This document shows positions 19,758 to 30,142 of a stretch of DNA of 64,000 nucleotides, piece by piece. The notes below the pieces were generated by a model. It was given only the letters and a program-made list of their open reading frames with translations, was not told where the DNA came from and made no database searches. How positions within the stretch are numbered: position 1 is the stretch's first letter; every line of letters starts with the position of its first letter. Both the position numbers and the translations under genes were made by a program. The stretch lies in the NCBI RefSeq assembly GCF_009826975.1, contig NZ_WUMO01000001.1, positions 1,079,182 to 1,143,181 on the forward strand, given 5' to 3'. This DNA is from Flavobacterium sp. HBTb2-11-1 (GTDB lineage Bacteria; Bacteroidota; Bacteroidia; Flavobacteriales; Flavobacteriaceae).

Positions 19758-20993
19758 CTAGCTAATCATTAAACATTCATCCCAATTGAATTCATTATTA
19801 GTTAAATAATCGATTATAACTAATCCAATTCCGCTAATTCCTTCTAGTAAGGATAATTCATTTTTCCACGTTTGTTTGCCGCCAATCCATTTTTTATAAC
19901 CAGCCAATCCATCTTCATGAAAACTCATTTTAAGGCCTTCATTTAACCAGTGTTCTGTTGCTTCTTTAAAAGTCGGATCACGAGTTTCTTTATAAGCTCT
20001 GTTGAAAACTTTTGCTATGCCAAAAGCACCATGGCAAATTCCTGCATCACTAACTAATGTATCCTGTCTCTCTATTCTTTGAGCGGAATGTTTTAAAATA
20101 TCAATTGCTGTTTTGTTAAGATTTTTATTTTGAAGAGTTTTAGCTGCTTGTAGTAAGGTTATTCCAATACCTAGATCGCCATAACACCATGCCAATCTGC
20201 TATGTCTATTGTTATTGTCAAGTTCACATTCGAAATTAGGAAATATGGAATAATGGCTAGTTTCTTTATTTTTATGGTGGAGTATGTATGAAATACTTTT
20301 TTCTATCATCGGTTTTACTCGTGATTTAAAATCAGAATAATTGTGCAGGCGGGAAAGAAAATTTATAGTACTAGGAATTCCATGGGAAAGACTAAAATTG
20401 TATCCACGCTTTTGTGTTTCAATGCTTAGAATGGATTCCCATTTCATTTTGTTTTCAGATTCTATTGCAAACTTTTCAATTGATGAAATTAACTCTAAAA
20501 GATAAATTTTATATCTGTTCTTTAACTTTTGTGAAGTTGTGCTTTTATAACGTGATAGAAAATAGTAACCGTAGCCAATGCTTCCATGTAAAAAATCAAA
20601 GTAGCCTATTGAAGTGTCTACAGATTGCCTTTCGAAAAGATAATGATCCAAGTCTGATAGCACTTCGTCATTGTCAAATTCAATAAAATTTTCTAACTGT
20701 AGATGTTCAAGAGCCCATCCAAAGCCTGCAATGCCACTACAATAAGTTGGAAGTTCGTAATTATCGTTTATTTTTTCAAAACAGTCGGTTATAATTTTGA
20801 CCCCTATATCGGATGCTTTATCTTCATTCTTAAATCGAGAATAATAAAAGTGAAACATCGCAAGACCAGTTAATCCGGTTAATACACCTAAATTTTCAGA
20901 TTGATGTTCGCTCTTGAGAATTTTATAAATTTCGTCTAACTTGAAATTTAATGTAGTTGTAATGTAAATTTGATTAATATTTGTATTTTGCAT
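19758..20993 (-). CDS. lanC: LanC-type lanthionine synthetase (cyclase)
   Basis: 411 residues with the repeated LanC toroid motifs GLTGLAMF, YCSGIAGFGWAL, FDFLHGSIGYGYYFL, SLSHGIPS, WCYGDLGIGITLL, CHGAFGIAKVF and LLEGISGIGLVIID. The zinc ligands are all present (Cys270 in WCYGD, Cys320 and His321 in CHG), as are the acid/base residues that correspond to NisC Asp141 and His212 (Asp133 and His204). It should therefore be catalytically competent and add Cys thiols to dehydro-residues to form (methyl)lanthionine rings. It is the first gene of the leftward operon, divergent from the precursor gene. Identity as a LanC-like protein is firm. Confidence 0.93.
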   Translation of the reverse strand: MQNTNINQIYITTTLNFKLDEIYKILKSEHQSENLGVLTGLTGLAMFHFYYSRFKNEDKASDIGVKIITDCFEKINDNYELPTYCSGIAGFGWALEHLQLENFIEFDNDEVLSDLDHYLFERQSVDTSIGYFDFLHGSIGYGYYFLSRYKSTTSQKLKNRYKIYLLELISSIEKFAIESENKMKWESILSIETQKRGYNFSLSHGIPSTINFLSRLHNYSDFKSRVKPMIEKSISYILHHKNKETSHYSIFPNFECELDNNNRHSRLAWCYGDLGIGITLLQAAKTLQNKNLNKTAIDILKHSAQRIERQDTLVSDAGICHGAFGIAKVFNRAYKETRDPTFKEATEHWLNEGLKMSFHEDGLAGYKKWIGGKQTWKNELSLLEGISGIGLVIIDYLTNNEFNWDECLMIS

Positions 20994-21122
20994 ATACTTT
21001 AAATATATAGCCTAAAAATTAAATTTAATTTTTAAGAAATTATTGTAGGTGTTTTTGAAGTAAAAATATTATTTATTTTAAATAATTATGTAATTTTTTA
21101 TTTATAAATTAAAAAAAATATT

Positions 21123-21130
21123 TAGATTTG
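21123..21130 (+). promoter_or_regulatory. -7 element of the precursor peptide gene
   Basis: TAGATTTG, an exact TAnnTTTG match, lies 29 bp before the precursor ATG. I see no good -33 TTG upstream, so the promoter may need an activator. Confidence 0.5.
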
Positions 21131-21159
21131 GTTTTATTATTAACACAAAAAGCATTAAA

Positions 21160-21387
21160 ATGAAAAAAAAATCTATTAATGAATTACGTTTAGATAAAAA
21201 TGTAATTTCAAAATTTTCTGCTAAGATGATTAAAGGTGGCGGAGGTGATACTTATACGTGTGCAGATAGTCCAATGACATCTTGTAATGGAAAATGTGGG
21301 CCTGTGCAAACTCATGCTACCGCAGCAGCACAAACATGTGTAGAATCTGTTGACATTGGTTGTGATACTCCTCCTTTTATTAATTAA
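21160..21387 (+). CDS. Lanthipeptide-type precursor peptide
   Basis: 75 residues. The N-terminal half is a leader with the pattern KKKSINELRLDKNVISKF...MIKGG, resembling Bacteroidetes natural-product precursors with a LxLDK recognition motif and a double-glycine end. Four glycines (26-29) make the cut site ambiguous. The C-terminal core of about 46-48 residues holds five cysteines (34, 42, 46, 60, 68) and about ten Ser/Thr, the substrate residues for dehydration and cyclisation. It lies 166 bp from the divergent lanC, has its own -7 element and is followed by a strong terminator. I see one precursor only. The product structure cannot be read from the sequence. Confidence 0.85.
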   Translation: MKKKSINELRLDKNVISKFSAKMIKGGGGDTYTCADSPMTSCNGKCGPVQTHATAAAQTCVESVDIGCDTPPFIN

Positions 21388-21410
21388 TTTGCAAAGACAT
21401 TTGTTATAAT

Positions 21411-21441
21411 AAAACAGTAGATCGTTCTACTGTTTTTTTTT
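21411..21441 (+). terminator. Terminator of the precursor gene
   Basis: AAAACAGTAG-ATCGTT-CTACTGTTTTTTTTT: a stem with a T9 tract, 24 bp after the stop codon. The remaining gap up to acnB (about 280 bp) is AT-rich with no open frame and, so far as I can see, no second precursor. Confidence 0.88.
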
Positions 21442-21719
21442 AAACATCTCATCCTTTTAAAGGAAACTTAGGCTAACTATAACGTTATAATTTTTTATTT
21501 AGAAAGATTCTTAGTGAAAACAGAGGTAAAAACTTACTTACTTTATAACATCGAATTTCGACTTTGTTAAAGAAAAGATTTTTAAATATTAATAATTCAT
21601 TATTTTAATTCAAAATTGATTTTTTGGCAAAAACAAGCAGTGAAAATCGTTTTTTAGCAATAATAATTTTTGAAAAGCCTTGTTCTGTTATATTTTTTTT
21701 AATTATCGGGTTTAATGCT

Positions 21720-21727
21720 TAAATTTG
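21720..21727 (+). promoter_or_regulatory. -7 element of acnB
   Basis: TAAATTTG matches TAnnTTTG and overlaps an in-frame TTG that would otherwise extend the reading frame by 10 codons. This argues for the ATG at 21755 as the real start. Confidence 0.55.
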
Positions 21728-21754
21728 CCTCAAAAAAATAAATCCGCTTTTATT

Positions 21755-24526
21755 ATGAGTATTTATCAGGATTACCTTCAAGAAATTGAAGAAAGAAAAA
21801 ATCAAGGGTTACACCCTAAACCAATCGATGGAGCTGAATTATTAAGCGAAATCATTGCCCAAATTAAAGATGTCGATAACGCATACCGCGAAGATTCTCT
21901 TAAGTTTTTTATTTACAATACTTTACCAGGTACTACAAGTGCTGCCGGTGAAAAAGCTAAGTTCCTAAAAGAAATTATTTTAGGTCAATCTGTAGTTAAA
22001 GAAATTACTCCAGTTTTTGCTTTTGAATTATTATCACACATGAAGGGTGGACCTTCGATTGAAGTGTTATTAGATTTAGCTTTAGGAAACGATGCTGCAA
22101 TCGCTAAACAAGCTGCAGATGTTCTTAAAACTCAAGTTTTCCTTTACGATGCAGACACAGATCGTTTGAAAGAAGCTTTCAAAAATGATAATGCAATTGC
22201 TAAAGAAATTCTAGAAAGTTATGCGAAAGCCGAATTCTTCACGAAACTTCCAGAAGTGGCTGAAGAAATTAAGGTTGTTACTTATATCGCTGGAGAAGGT
22301 GATATCTCTACGGATTTATTATCTCCAGGAAACCAGGCTCACTCACGTTCAGATCGTGAGCTTCACGGAAAATGTATGATTACGCCTCAAGCGCAAGAAG
22401 AAATTCAAGCTTTACAGGCTAAGCATCCAGATGCAAGCGTAATGTTAATTGCTGAAAAAGGAACAATGGGAGTTGGTTCTTCTCGTATGTCAGGTGTAAA
22501 CAACGTTGCACTTTGGACAGGAAAACAAGCTAGTCCATATGTTCCATTCGTAAATATTGCTCCAATTGTTGGAGGAACAAACGGTATTTCTCCAATTTTC
22601 CTTACTACGGTAGATGTAACAGGAGGAATCGGAATTGACCTTAAAAACTGGGTTAAAAAACTTGATGCAGATGGAAAACCTGTATTAAACGAAAATAATG
22701 AGCCAATTCTTGAGCAAGCATATTCTGTTGCTACAGGAACTGTTTTGACTATCAATACTCAAACAAAAAAACTTTATAATGGTGATCAAGAATTAATTGA
22801 TATTTCAAGATCATTTACTCCTCAAAAGAAAGAGTTCATTAGAGCTGGAGGATCGTATGCAATTGTGTTTGGTAAAAAACTTCAAACTTTTGCGGCTAAA
22901 GTTTTAGATATTCAAGCTCCTGCAGTATTTGCTCCATCTAAAGAAATTTCTAATGAAGGACAAGGTTTAACTGCAGTAGAAAAAATCTTCAATAAAAATG
23001 CTGTAGGTATTGCACCAGGAAAAGTATTGCATGCTGGATCTGATGTTCGTGTAGAGGTAAACATTGTAGGTTCTCAGGATACTACTGGTCTTATGACTGC
23101 TCAAGAGTTAGAGTCTATGGCTGCTACAGTTATTTCTCCAATTGTTGATGGGGCTTACCAATCTGGTTGTCATACAGCTTCTGTTTGGGATAAAAAAGCT
23201 CAGGCTAACATTCCTAAATTGATGAAATTTATGAACAACTTCGGTCTAATCACGGCTCGTGACCCGAAAGGTGTTTATCATTCAATGACAGATGTTATTC
23301 ATAAAGTGCTTAATGATATTACTGTAGACGAATGGGCTATCATTATTGGTGGTGACTCTCATACAAGAATGTCTAAAGGTGTTGCTTTTGGTGCTGACTC
23401 AGGAACAGTTGCTCTTGCTCTTGCTACTGGAGAAGCTTCTATGCCAATTCCAGAATCTGTAAAAGTGACTTTCGTTGGAGATATGAAAGAATACATGGAT
23501 TTCCGTGATGTAGTTCACGCTACACAAGCTCAAATGCTTAAGAAATTCAATGGTGAGAATGTATTCCAAGGTAGAATTATCGAGGTTCATATCGGAACTC
23601 TTACAGCTGACCAAGCGTTTACATTTACAGACTGGACTGCAGAGATGAAAGCAAAAGCTTCTATCTGTATTTCTGAAGATGATACTTTGATCGAATCATT
23701 GGAAATTGCTAAAGGCAGAATCCAGATCATGATTGATAAAGGAATGGACAATGAAAGACAAGTTCTTCAAGGATTAATCAATAAAGCAGATAAGAGAATT
23801 GCAGAAATTAAATCTGGCGAAAAACCAGCTTTAACTCCAGATGCAAATGCTAAATATTATGCTGAAGTTGTAGTTGACTTGGATCAAATTGCTGAGCCAA
23901 TGATCGCTGACCCAGACGTTAATAATAAAGACGTTTCTAAACGTTATACTCACGATACTATTAGACCGTTATCTTTCTATGGTGGAGAGAAAAAAGTAGA
24001 TCTTGGATTTATTGGTTCTTGTATGGTTCACAAAGGAGATATGAAAATTTTAGCTCAAATGTTGAAAAATGTTGAAGCGCAACAAGGAAAAGTAGAATTT
24101 AATGCTCCTCTTGTAGTTGCTCCTCCAACTTACAATATTGTTGATGAGTTGAAAGCTGAAGGTGACTGGGAAGTTTTACAAAGATATTCAGGTTTTGAAT
24201 TTGACGATAATGCTCCAAAATCGGCAGCGCGTACAGAATATGAAAATATGTTGTACTTAGAGCGTCCTGGATGTAACCTTTGTATGGGTAACCAAGAAAA
24301 AGCAGCTAAGGGAGATACAGTAATGGCAACATCTACACGTTTATTCCAAGGAAGAGTTGTAGAAGATGCTGACGGTAAAAAAGGAGAATCATTGCTTTCT
24401 TCTACGCCAGTTGTTGTTCTTTCTACAATTTTAGGTAGAATTCCAACAATGGAAGAGTACACTGCTGCAGTAGATGGTATTAACTTAACGAAGTTTGCTC
24501 CATCTAACAAACAGTTAGTTATGTAA
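21755..24526 (+). CDS. acnB: Bifunctional aconitate hydratase B / 2-methylisocitrate dehydratase
   Basis: AcnB-type aconitase, 923 residues, converting citrate to isocitrate in the TCA cycle and in many bacteria also acting on 2-methylisocitrate. The start [24 protein letters not shown] is typical; the N-terminal HEAT-like domain is followed by the swivel and catalytic domains. The 4Fe-4S ligand cysteines are visible in GSCMVHKGD and in [12 protein letters not shown]. The domain order with swivel before catalytic core separates it from AcnA types. It has its own terminator before the second aconitase gene. It is complete and appears functional. Confidence 0.96.
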   Translation: MSIYQDYLQEIEERKNQGLHPKPIDGAELLSEIIAQIKDVDNAYREDSLKFFIYNTLPGTTSAAGEKAKFLKEIILGQSVVKEITPVFAFELLSHMKGGPSIEVLLDLALGNDAAIAKQAADVLKTQVFLYDADTDRLKEAFKNDNAIAKEILESYAKAEFFTKLPEVAEEIKVVTYIAGEGDISTDLLSPGNQAHSRSDRELHGKCMITPQAQEEIQALQAKHPDASVMLIAEKGTMGVGSSRMSGVNNVALWTGKQASPYVPFVNIAPIVGGTNGISPIFLTTVDVTGGIGIDLKNWVKKLDADGKPVLNENNEPILEQAYSVATGTVLTINTQTKKLYNGDQELIDISRSFTPQKKEFIRAGGSYAIVFGKKLQTFAAKVLDIQAPAVFAPSKEISNEGQGLTAVEKIFNKNAVGIAPGKVLHAGSDVRVEVNIVGSQDTTGLMTAQELESMAATVISPIVDGAYQSGCHTASVWDKKAQANIPKLMKFMNNFGLITARDPKGVYHSMTDVIHKVLNDITVDEWAIIIGGDSHTRMSKGVAFGADSGTVALALATGEASMPIPESVKVTFVGDMKEYMDFRDVVHATQAQMLKKFNGENVFQGRIIEVHIGTLTADQAFTFTDWTAEMKAKASICISEDDTLIESLEIAKGRIQIMIDKGMDNERQVLQGLINKADKRIAEIKSGEKPALTPDANAKYYAEVVVDLDQIAEPMIADPDVNNKDVSKRYTHDTIRPLSFYGGEKKVDLGFIGSCMVHKGDMKILAQMLKNVEAQQGKVEFNAPLVVAPPTYNIVDELKAEGDWEVLQRYSGFEFDDNAPKSAARTEYENMLYLERPGCNLCMGNQEKAAKGDTVMATSTRLFQGRVVEDADGKKGESLLSSTPVVVLSTILGRIPTMEEYTAAVDGINLTKFAPSNKQLVM

Positions 24527-24551
24527 TCTAGACATTATTTTAGAATATTTT

Positions 24552-24583
24552 AAAAGCCCGAGTCGTAAAACTCGGGCTTTTTT
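24552..24583 (+). terminator. Terminator of acnB
   Basis: AAAAGCCCGAGT-CGTA-AAACTCGGGCTTTTTT: strong stem and T6, between the two aconitase genes. Confidence 0.9.
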
Positions 24584-24650
24584 AGTAATAATTGTTCTAT
24601 TTTTTGTAACTTGTCATGTTCAAAAAAGAATAATAAAAACAAAAAAATCT

Positions 24651-26915
24651 ATGGCTTTTGATATCGAAATGATTAAAAAGGTGTACGAAAACATGCCAGC
24701 GCGAGTTGATAAAGCGCGTGAAATTGTTGGTCGTCCGCTTACTTTAACAGAGAAAATTTTATACAATCACCTTTGGGATGGAAATCCGACTAAGGCGTTT
24801 GGAAGAGGAATTGATTATGTTGACTTTGCACCAGACCGTGTTGCTTGTCAAGATGCAACAGCACAAATGGCTTTGCTGCAGTTTATGCATGCAGGTAAAT
24901 CTAAAGTGGCGGTGCCTACAACAGTTCACTGTGATCACTTGATTCAGGCAAAAGTAGATGCAGCAACCGATTTGGCAAGAGCAAAAACTCAAAGCAATGA
25001 GGTTTTTGATTTCTTATCGTCAGTTTCTAATAAATACGGAATTGGTTTCTGGAAGCCAGGAGCTGGAATTATTCACCAGGTAGTGCTTGAAAATTATGCT
25101 TTCCCAGGAGGAATGATGATTGGTACCGATTCTCACACTGTAAATGCAGGTGGTTTAGGAATGGTGGCTATTGGTGTTGGTGGAGCAGATGCTGTAGATG
25201 TTATGTCTGGAATGGCATGGGAACTTAAATTTCCTAAACTAATTGGAGTAAAATTAACAGGTAAATTGTCTGGCTGGACAGCTCCAAAAGATGTTATTCT
25301 TAAAGTTGCTGGTATTCTTACTGTAAAAGGAGGTACTGGAGCAATTGTAGAATATTTTGGAGAAGGTGCGAAAGCAATGTCTTGCACGGGTAAAGGAACT
25401 ATTTGTAACATGGGGGCTGAAATTGGAGCTACAACTTCAACTTTTGGCTATGATGATTCAATGAGCCGTTACCTACGTTCTACAAATAGAGCAGATGTTG
25501 CAGATGCTGCAGATAAAATCGCGTCTTATTTGACTGGAGACCCAGAAGTATATGCTAATCCGGAGCAATATTTTGATCAAGTAATTGAAATCAATTTATC
25601 TACATTAGAGCCGCACTTAAATGGTCCTTTTACGCCAGATTTGGCTACTCCGATTTCTAAAATGAAAGAAGAAGCAATCAAAAATAACTGGCCGTTACAA
25701 GTTCAGTATGGTCTGATAGGTTCTTGTACAAACTCATCGTACGAAGATATTTCTCGTGCTGCTTCTTTAGCAAAACAAGTTGCTGCTAAAAATTTAAAAA
25801 CAAAAGCGAAATTTACTATTACGCCAGGTTCTGAGGTAGTGCGTTCTACAATAGAAAGAGATGGATTTATTGATACTTTTAATAAAATCAATGCAACAGT
25901 ATTTGCAAATGCTTGCGGACCATGTATTGGTATGTGGGATAGAGAAGGAGCAGAGAAAGAAGAAAGAAATACTATTGTGCACTCTTTCAACCGTAACTTC
26001 TCAAAACGTGCCGATGGTAACCCGAATACTTTAGCTTTTGTAGGTTCTCCTGAATTGGTGACTGCTTTGGCTATTGCAGGTGATTTAGGGTTTAATCCAT
26101 TAACTGATAAATTAATCAACGAAGACGGTGAAGAGGTGATGCTTGAAGAGCCAACAGGAGATGAACTTCCTGCTAAAGGTTTCTATGCTGAAGATCCAGG
26201 ATTCCAAGCTCCAGCTGAAGATGGGTCAAATGTTCAAGTGGTTGTTAATCCAACCTCAGAACGTTTGCAATTATTGGCTCCTTTTGATGCTTGGGATGGT
26301 AAGAATATTACAGGTGCCAAATTGTTAATCAAAGCATTCGGAAAATGTACGACCGATCATATTTCTATGGCTGGCCCATGGTTGCGTTTCCGTGGACATT
26401 TAGATAATATTTCTAATAATATGTTGATTGGTGCTGTGAATGCATATAATCAAAAAACAAACTCTGTAAAAAATCAATTAACGGGGCAATATGATGCTGT
26501 TCCTGCGGTTGCTCGTGCGTACAAAGCTGCTGGAGTTCCATCTATTGTAGTTGGAGATCATAATTACGGAGAAGGTTCTTCTCGTGAGCATGCTGCTATG
26601 GAGCCTCGTTTCTTAGGAGTTAAAGCGGTATTGGTGAAATCATTTGCTCGTATTCACGAAACTAACCTTAAAAAACAAGGCCTTTTAGGATTGACGTTTG
26701 CAAACGAAGCAGATTATGACAAGATACAAGAGGATGATACAATTAACTTCTTAGATTTAACAGAATTTGCTCCTGGAAAACCATTAACTCTTGAATTTGT
26801 TCATGCTGATGGTACAAAAGATATTATTTTGGCAAATCATACTTACAACGAAGGTCAGATTGGCTGGTTTGTAGCTGGCTCTGCATTGAATTTGATTGCT
26901 GCAGGAAAAGCTTAA
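24651..26915 (+). CDS. Aconitate hydratase, mitochondrial type
   Basis: 754 residues, close in length to mitochondrial aconitase and shorter than bacterial AcnA (~890). The 4Fe-4S ligands are Cys359 ([10 protein letters not shown]), Cys422 and Cys425 (ACGPCIG). The swivel domain is C-terminal, with the [11 protein letters not shown] motif near residue 640. It catalyses citrate-isocitrate interconversion. It lies 124 bp after acnB but behind a strong terminator, so independent transcription is likely, possibly allowing different growth or oxidative conditions to use different enzymes. There is no apparent damage. Confidence 0.95.
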   Translation: MAFDIEMIKKVYENMPARVDKAREIVGRPLTLTEKILYNHLWDGNPTKAFGRGIDYVDFAPDRVACQDATAQMALLQFMHAGKSKVAVPTTVHCDHLIQAKVDAATDLARAKTQSNEVFDFLSSVSNKYGIGFWKPGAGIIHQVVLENYAFPGGMMIGTDSHTVNAGGLGMVAIGVGGADAVDVMSGMAWELKFPKLIGVKLTGKLSGWTAPKDVILKVAGILTVKGGTGAIVEYFGEGAKAMSCTGKGTICNMGAEIGATTSTFGYDDSMSRYLRSTNRADVADAADKIASYLTGDPEVYANPEQYFDQVIEINLSTLEPHLNGPFTPDLATPISKMKEEAIKNNWPLQVQYGLIGSCTNSSYEDISRAASLAKQVAAKNLKTKAKFTITPGSEVVRSTIERDGFIDTFNKINATVFANACGPCIGMWDREGAEKEERNTIVHSFNRNFSKRADGNPNTLAFVGSPELVTALAIAGDLGFNPLTDKLINEDGEEVMLEEPTGDELPAKGFYAEDPGFQAPAEDGSNVQVVVNPTSERLQLLAPFDAWDGKNITGAKLLIKAFGKCTTDHISMAGPWLRFRGHLDNISNNMLIGAVNAYNQKTNSVKNQLTGQYDAVPAVARAYKAAGVPSIVVGDHNYGEGSSREHAAMEPRFLGVKAVLVKSFARIHETNLKKQGLLGLTFANEADYDKIQEDDTINFLDLTEFAPGKPLTLEFVHADGTKDIILANHTYNEGQIGWFVAGSALNLIAAGKA

Positions 26916-26935
26916 TATTTGTATTCAATTATATC

Positions 26936-26969
26936 AAAAAAACGCTCTGTTTTTACAGGGCGTTTTTTT
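26936..26969. terminator. Bidirectional terminator
   Basis: AAAACGCTCTGT-TTTT-ACAGGGCGTTTTTTT with one G-T pair, between the convergent aconitase and kelch-protein genes. Confidence 0.85.
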
Positions 26970-26977
26970 ATTATTCA

Positions 26978-28372
26978 TTAATTAATTTTAATTGAATTTG
27001 ATCCCAAAGTTTTAATCCGATTTGGTTTTGTTGTTTCGAATTCATCAATTGAAATGCTATAAGTGTTTGCAGAAGGTGTTTTAGAATAATCGTTATAGGT
27101 ATAGCCTCCAATTATGTATAATTTGTCTTTGTAAAAATACATGGCAGAAAACCTTAATCCCAATTCAATTTTGTATTCTTTGAGTTGTCTTGTTTTTAAT
27201 TGATATGTGTACATTTTTGTGTCTTCAAAAAAGTAAACAACATCATTATGGCAGGCTATTGCAGGTCTTTCTAATTCCGAAAATAATTCGCCTTCCGTCT
27301 CCCATTTTTGAGTAATTAAATTAAAGGTTTCAATTTTGGAAAGAGGTTGGCCGTTATTTCCTCCGATAAGATATATTTTGTCATCAATTAAAATTCCTGT
27401 AGTTTCTTTTGCTGTTGGCATATTGTCCAATTCGTACCAATAGCCCGAAGTAATGTTGTATAAGTGTGTTTTGTTGGTAAAAGTTTTTTTACCGCTTTCA
27501 GTCATTTTTACAGAACCACCCATTATAATGATATTGTCTTTATAAGTAAAGGAAGCAAAATCTGTAGCTTGATGTGGATTTGTATTGTCAACTGTTATGG
27601 TTTGGCCGGCAAGGCTTAGCACTTCGATCTGATCTTGTAAATACTCAAACTTTCCATTTGCAGAAATTCTTTTCCCACCTAAAACGTAAACTGAGTTATT
27701 ATATAAATGTATATTGTGGTGTGCTCTTTTAATAAACTTTACAGGTGTAATTTCCCAGTTGTCATTTGAAATATCATAAGTGCAAAAATCTCCTTTATAA
27801 AACAGAAAAGTCGAATTTCTTCTTAATTCATTTTGAAAATCTTTTAAAGTGGGATCGGGTTTTTCTGCAGCAACTTTCTTCCATGAGTCAGCTTCATTCG
27901 ATCCGTTTCCGCCAATGACATAAATTTTGCCATCATTTAAAAATGACCCAAAAGAGAAGATTGGATATTTTAAAGGGTTTAATTTGTTAAAATCTAGCTT
28001 TGGTTTTAATTTAAGCTGATAATTGGCAGTAATCTTCAATTCAGATAAATCTTCTACTTCATTAGTCATAAAAATCCTGAAATTTGATTTTTTTAAGTCT
28101 TTCAGATTGATTTTTATAGTGGTAAATCCAATATGAGTGAATTCTAAAATTTCATCATCTTTAAATTGGGAAAGCAGCTTTAAAGAGAATTTTCCGTTGC
28201 GATCTGTTGTGGTTCCCACTTTGCTTGATAGTGCGAAGACATTAATATTGTCAATAGGAAGGCTGTCTTTTTTTGAGATTACTTCGCCATTTATATTCTG
28301 CGAAATAGAAAAGAAAGGAATAAAGACTAAAAACAAGAGTATTGTTTCTGTCATTTCTTTTGATTTTAGCAT
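26978..28372 (-). CDS. Secreted kelch-repeat protein with carboxypeptidase-regulatory-like domain
   Basis: 464 residues. An N-terminal hydrophobic signal (about 8-24, ending FFSISQ) is followed by a CarboxypepD_reg-like domain (NINGEVISKKDSLPIDNINVFALSSKVGTTTDRNGKF), the plug-like beta domain common in Bacteroidetes surface proteins. The rest is a kelch beta-propeller with repeated blade motifs KIYVIGGNG, SVYVLGGKR, NIIIMGGSV, KIYLIGGNN and KLYIIGGYT. This fold binds proteins or glycans; no catalytic residues are evident. The start could be ATG 28372 or, six codons later, ATG 28354. It is a single gene; its function is unknown beyond a likely surface or periplasmic binding role. Confidence 0.8.
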   Translation of the reverse strand: MLKSKEMTETILLFLVFIPFFSISQNINGEVISKKDSLPIDNINVFALSSKVGTTTDRNGKFSLKLLSQFKDDEILEFTHIGFTTIKINLKDLKKSNFRIFMTNEVEDLSELKITANYQLKLKPKLDFNKLNPLKYPIFSFGSFLNDGKIYVIGGNGSNEADSWKKVAAEKPDPTLKDFQNELRRNSTFLFYKGDFCTYDISNDNWEITPVKFIKRAHHNIHLYNNSVYVLGGKRISANGKFEYLQDQIEVLSLAGQTITVDNTNPHQATDFASFTYKDNIIIMGGSVKMTESGKKTFTNKTHLYNITSGYWYELDNMPTAKETTGILIDDKIYLIGGNNGQPLSKIETFNLITQKWETEGELFSELERPAIACHNDVVYFFEDTKMYTYQLKTRQLKEYKIELGLRFSAMYFYKDKLYIIGGYTYNDYSKTPSANTYSISIDEFETTKPNRIKTLGSNSIKIN

Positions 28373-28522
28373 AAAAAAACTTTTAAAATTGCCTCAAATG
28401 TAAAAGACTGCATTTCAAAAAGTTGGCTCAATTTCTGTGCCGAGGCTGTTAATTTGAGGTAAAATAATTGTTAAAAATACAGGTTTTTTTACTTTAAAAA
28501 GTTAAATTCGCTTTTTAGGCAA

Positions 28523-28530
28523 TATATTTG
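28523..28530 (+). promoter_or_regulatory. -7 element of the LysM-NlpC/P60 gene
   Basis: TATATTTG, an exact TAnnTTTG match, about 63 bp upstream of the ATG at 28593. Confidence 0.5.
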
Positions 28531-28592
28531 TCTTTTTGGAGTTGAGATTAATGTATAATATAAAAAAAGTGTAAAAACTTTAATAATAGAGT

Positions 28593-29756
28593 ATGGTGTA
28601 TCGGTTAATAATAGTATTGTTTTTTTTCAGTGTTGGAGCCTTTGCGCAGGATAATTTTATTAAGCACAAAATTTCACAAGGAGATAACCTTTCTGTTATT
28701 GCTAAGAAATATGGCGTAAAAGTAAAAGATATTGCAGATGCAAATCCGAATGCTCCTAAAATATTAAAACTAAATTCAATTCTTTTAATTCCAAACAAGA
28801 ATAAAAATACTCCAAAGACAAAAACAAAAAATGTTGAAGTTGCGGCAAATGATACTCCTTCTATTCCTGCTTCTGGCACTCATGAAGTAGCTGCCAAAGA
28901 AACACTTTGGGGGATTTCTAAAAAATATAATGTTTCTGTTGAAGATTTAAAGAAAGCAAATCCATCTCTGGAGATCGAAGGCTTAAAAATAGGTCAGCAA
29001 ATAAACATTCCTTCAAATAACGTCGCGTCAAATATTAATTCGCCAAATGATGCTCCAGTTAATTCAGAAGTAGTTTCAACAGATGTAGAGCTTATAAGAG
29101 AAGTTAAGTCTAAAGAAACAAAATATGGTATTTCTAAAGAATACGGTATTTCAGTTGCAGAGCTAGAACGTCAGAATCCGTCAATTAAAGGAAAAGTGCC
29201 TGTCGGATATTTGTTGAAAATTCGTGTTCCAAAAGAAAAAGCAGATGCGATTCAGGCTGCAAAAGCTTTACAAGAAACGAATGTACAGACAGATGCTTCA
29301 TCTAGTCAAATAGCAGAAACAGCGCCAGAAATCAAAAAAGATTCTACGTTTGTAAGAACAGGAAATTATTCTGAATTAATTGATCGGCTTATAGCAAGCG
29401 CAACTGAGAATATAGGTATTAGATATAGATCAGGCGGGACAACAAAAGCAGGTTTTGACTGCTCAGGATTAATGTTTTGTACTTTTGGCAATTTTGATAT
29501 TAAACTGCCGAGAAGCTCAATAGAACAATCTCGAATAGGAACAAAAGTAGCTTCGGAGGAGGCTCAAAAAGGCGATTTAATTTTCTTTAGAACTAATGGC
29601 AGACGCCATATCAATCATGTAGGTATGGTTGTTGAAAATGTTGATGGGGAGATTAAATTTGTACATTCATCTACTCATGGCGGTGTGATGATTTCTTCTA
29701 CAAAAGAGCCATATTATACAAGAAGTTTCTCCCAAGTAAACCGTGTTTTGAATTAA
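28593..29756 (+). CDS. LysM-containing NlpC/P60 peptidoglycan hydrolase
   Basis: 387 residues with a signal peptide (1-19, ending AFAQ) and three LysM peptidoglycan-binding repeats (about 24-68, 97-140 and 166-212). A Thr/Ala-rich linker leads to a C-terminal NlpC/P60 cysteine peptidase (about 255-387). Catalytic residues Cys290 (GFDCSGL), His342 (NHVGMVV) and His358 (VHSSTHGG) are present. Such enzymes cut peptide stems of peptidoglycan during growth or daughter-cell separation. The stop codon overlaps by 4 bp that of the convergent response regulator. Confidence 0.93.
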   Translation: MVYRLIIVLFFFSVGAFAQDNFIKHKISQGDNLSVIAKKYGVKVKDIADANPNAPKILKLNSILLIPNKNKNTPKTKTKNVEVAANDTPSIPASGTHEVAAKETLWGISKKYNVSVEDLKKANPSLEIEGLKIGQQINIPSNNVASNINSPNDAPVNSEVVSTDVELIREVKSKETKYGISKEYGISVAELERQNPSIKGKVPVGYLLKIRVPKEKADAIQAAKALQETNVQTDASSSQIAETAPEIKKDSTFVRTGNYSELIDRLIASATENIGIRYRSGGTTKAGFDCSGLMFCTFGNFDIKLPRSSIEQSRIGTKVASEEAQKGDLIFFRTNGRRHINHVGMVVENVDGEIKFVHSSTHGGVMISSTKEPYYTRSFSQVNRVLN

Positions 29757-30142
29757 ACCGAAAGAAAGGCATTTTTTAAAATCTCTAATCTAAAAGGTTT
29801 ATTCCAGAAATCAGTTACGTACTTGTTTTCTTTAATTTTTTTGATTTCGTCACTATCTAAAGTCGAAGAAAGCACAAAAATTTCGGTTTTTTCTTTTACC
29901 TCTTCTGGAAGCCTGTCAAATTCTTCTAGAAATTCAAAACCATTCATAATAGGCATTTGAATATCTAAGAGAATAATAAATGGGTTTTGATTCTGATGTT
30001 TTAGAATCCAGTTCATGCCTTCTTTTCCGTTGTTTGCAATATAAACAGGATTGATATCTAGCCCTTTTTTCAGCAGCTTTTTAGTGACAAATTGATCGAT
30101 CAGATTGTCCTCTATAATTATAAATTGAGATCTATACGGCAT
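29753..30142 (-). CDS. Stand-alone response regulator receiver
   Basis: 129 residues: a single REC domain with no output domain. It has the acidic pair Glu11-Asp12, phospho-acceptor Asp60 (LLDIQMP), the conserved SS around 93 and Lys in WNKPF. It starts inside the 3' end of the histidine kinase gene (11-bp overlap), so the pair is translationally coupled. It should receive phosphate from that kinase and act through protein contact, as CheY-like or Rcp-type regulators do. The downstream target is not encoded here. Confidence 0.9.
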   Translation of the reverse strand: MPYRSQFIIIEDNLIDQFVTKKLLKKGLDINPVYIANNGKEGMNWILKHQNQNPFIILLDIQMPIMNGFEFLEEFDRLPEEVKEKTEIFVLSSTLDSDEIKKIKENKYVTDFWNKPFRLEILKNAFLSV

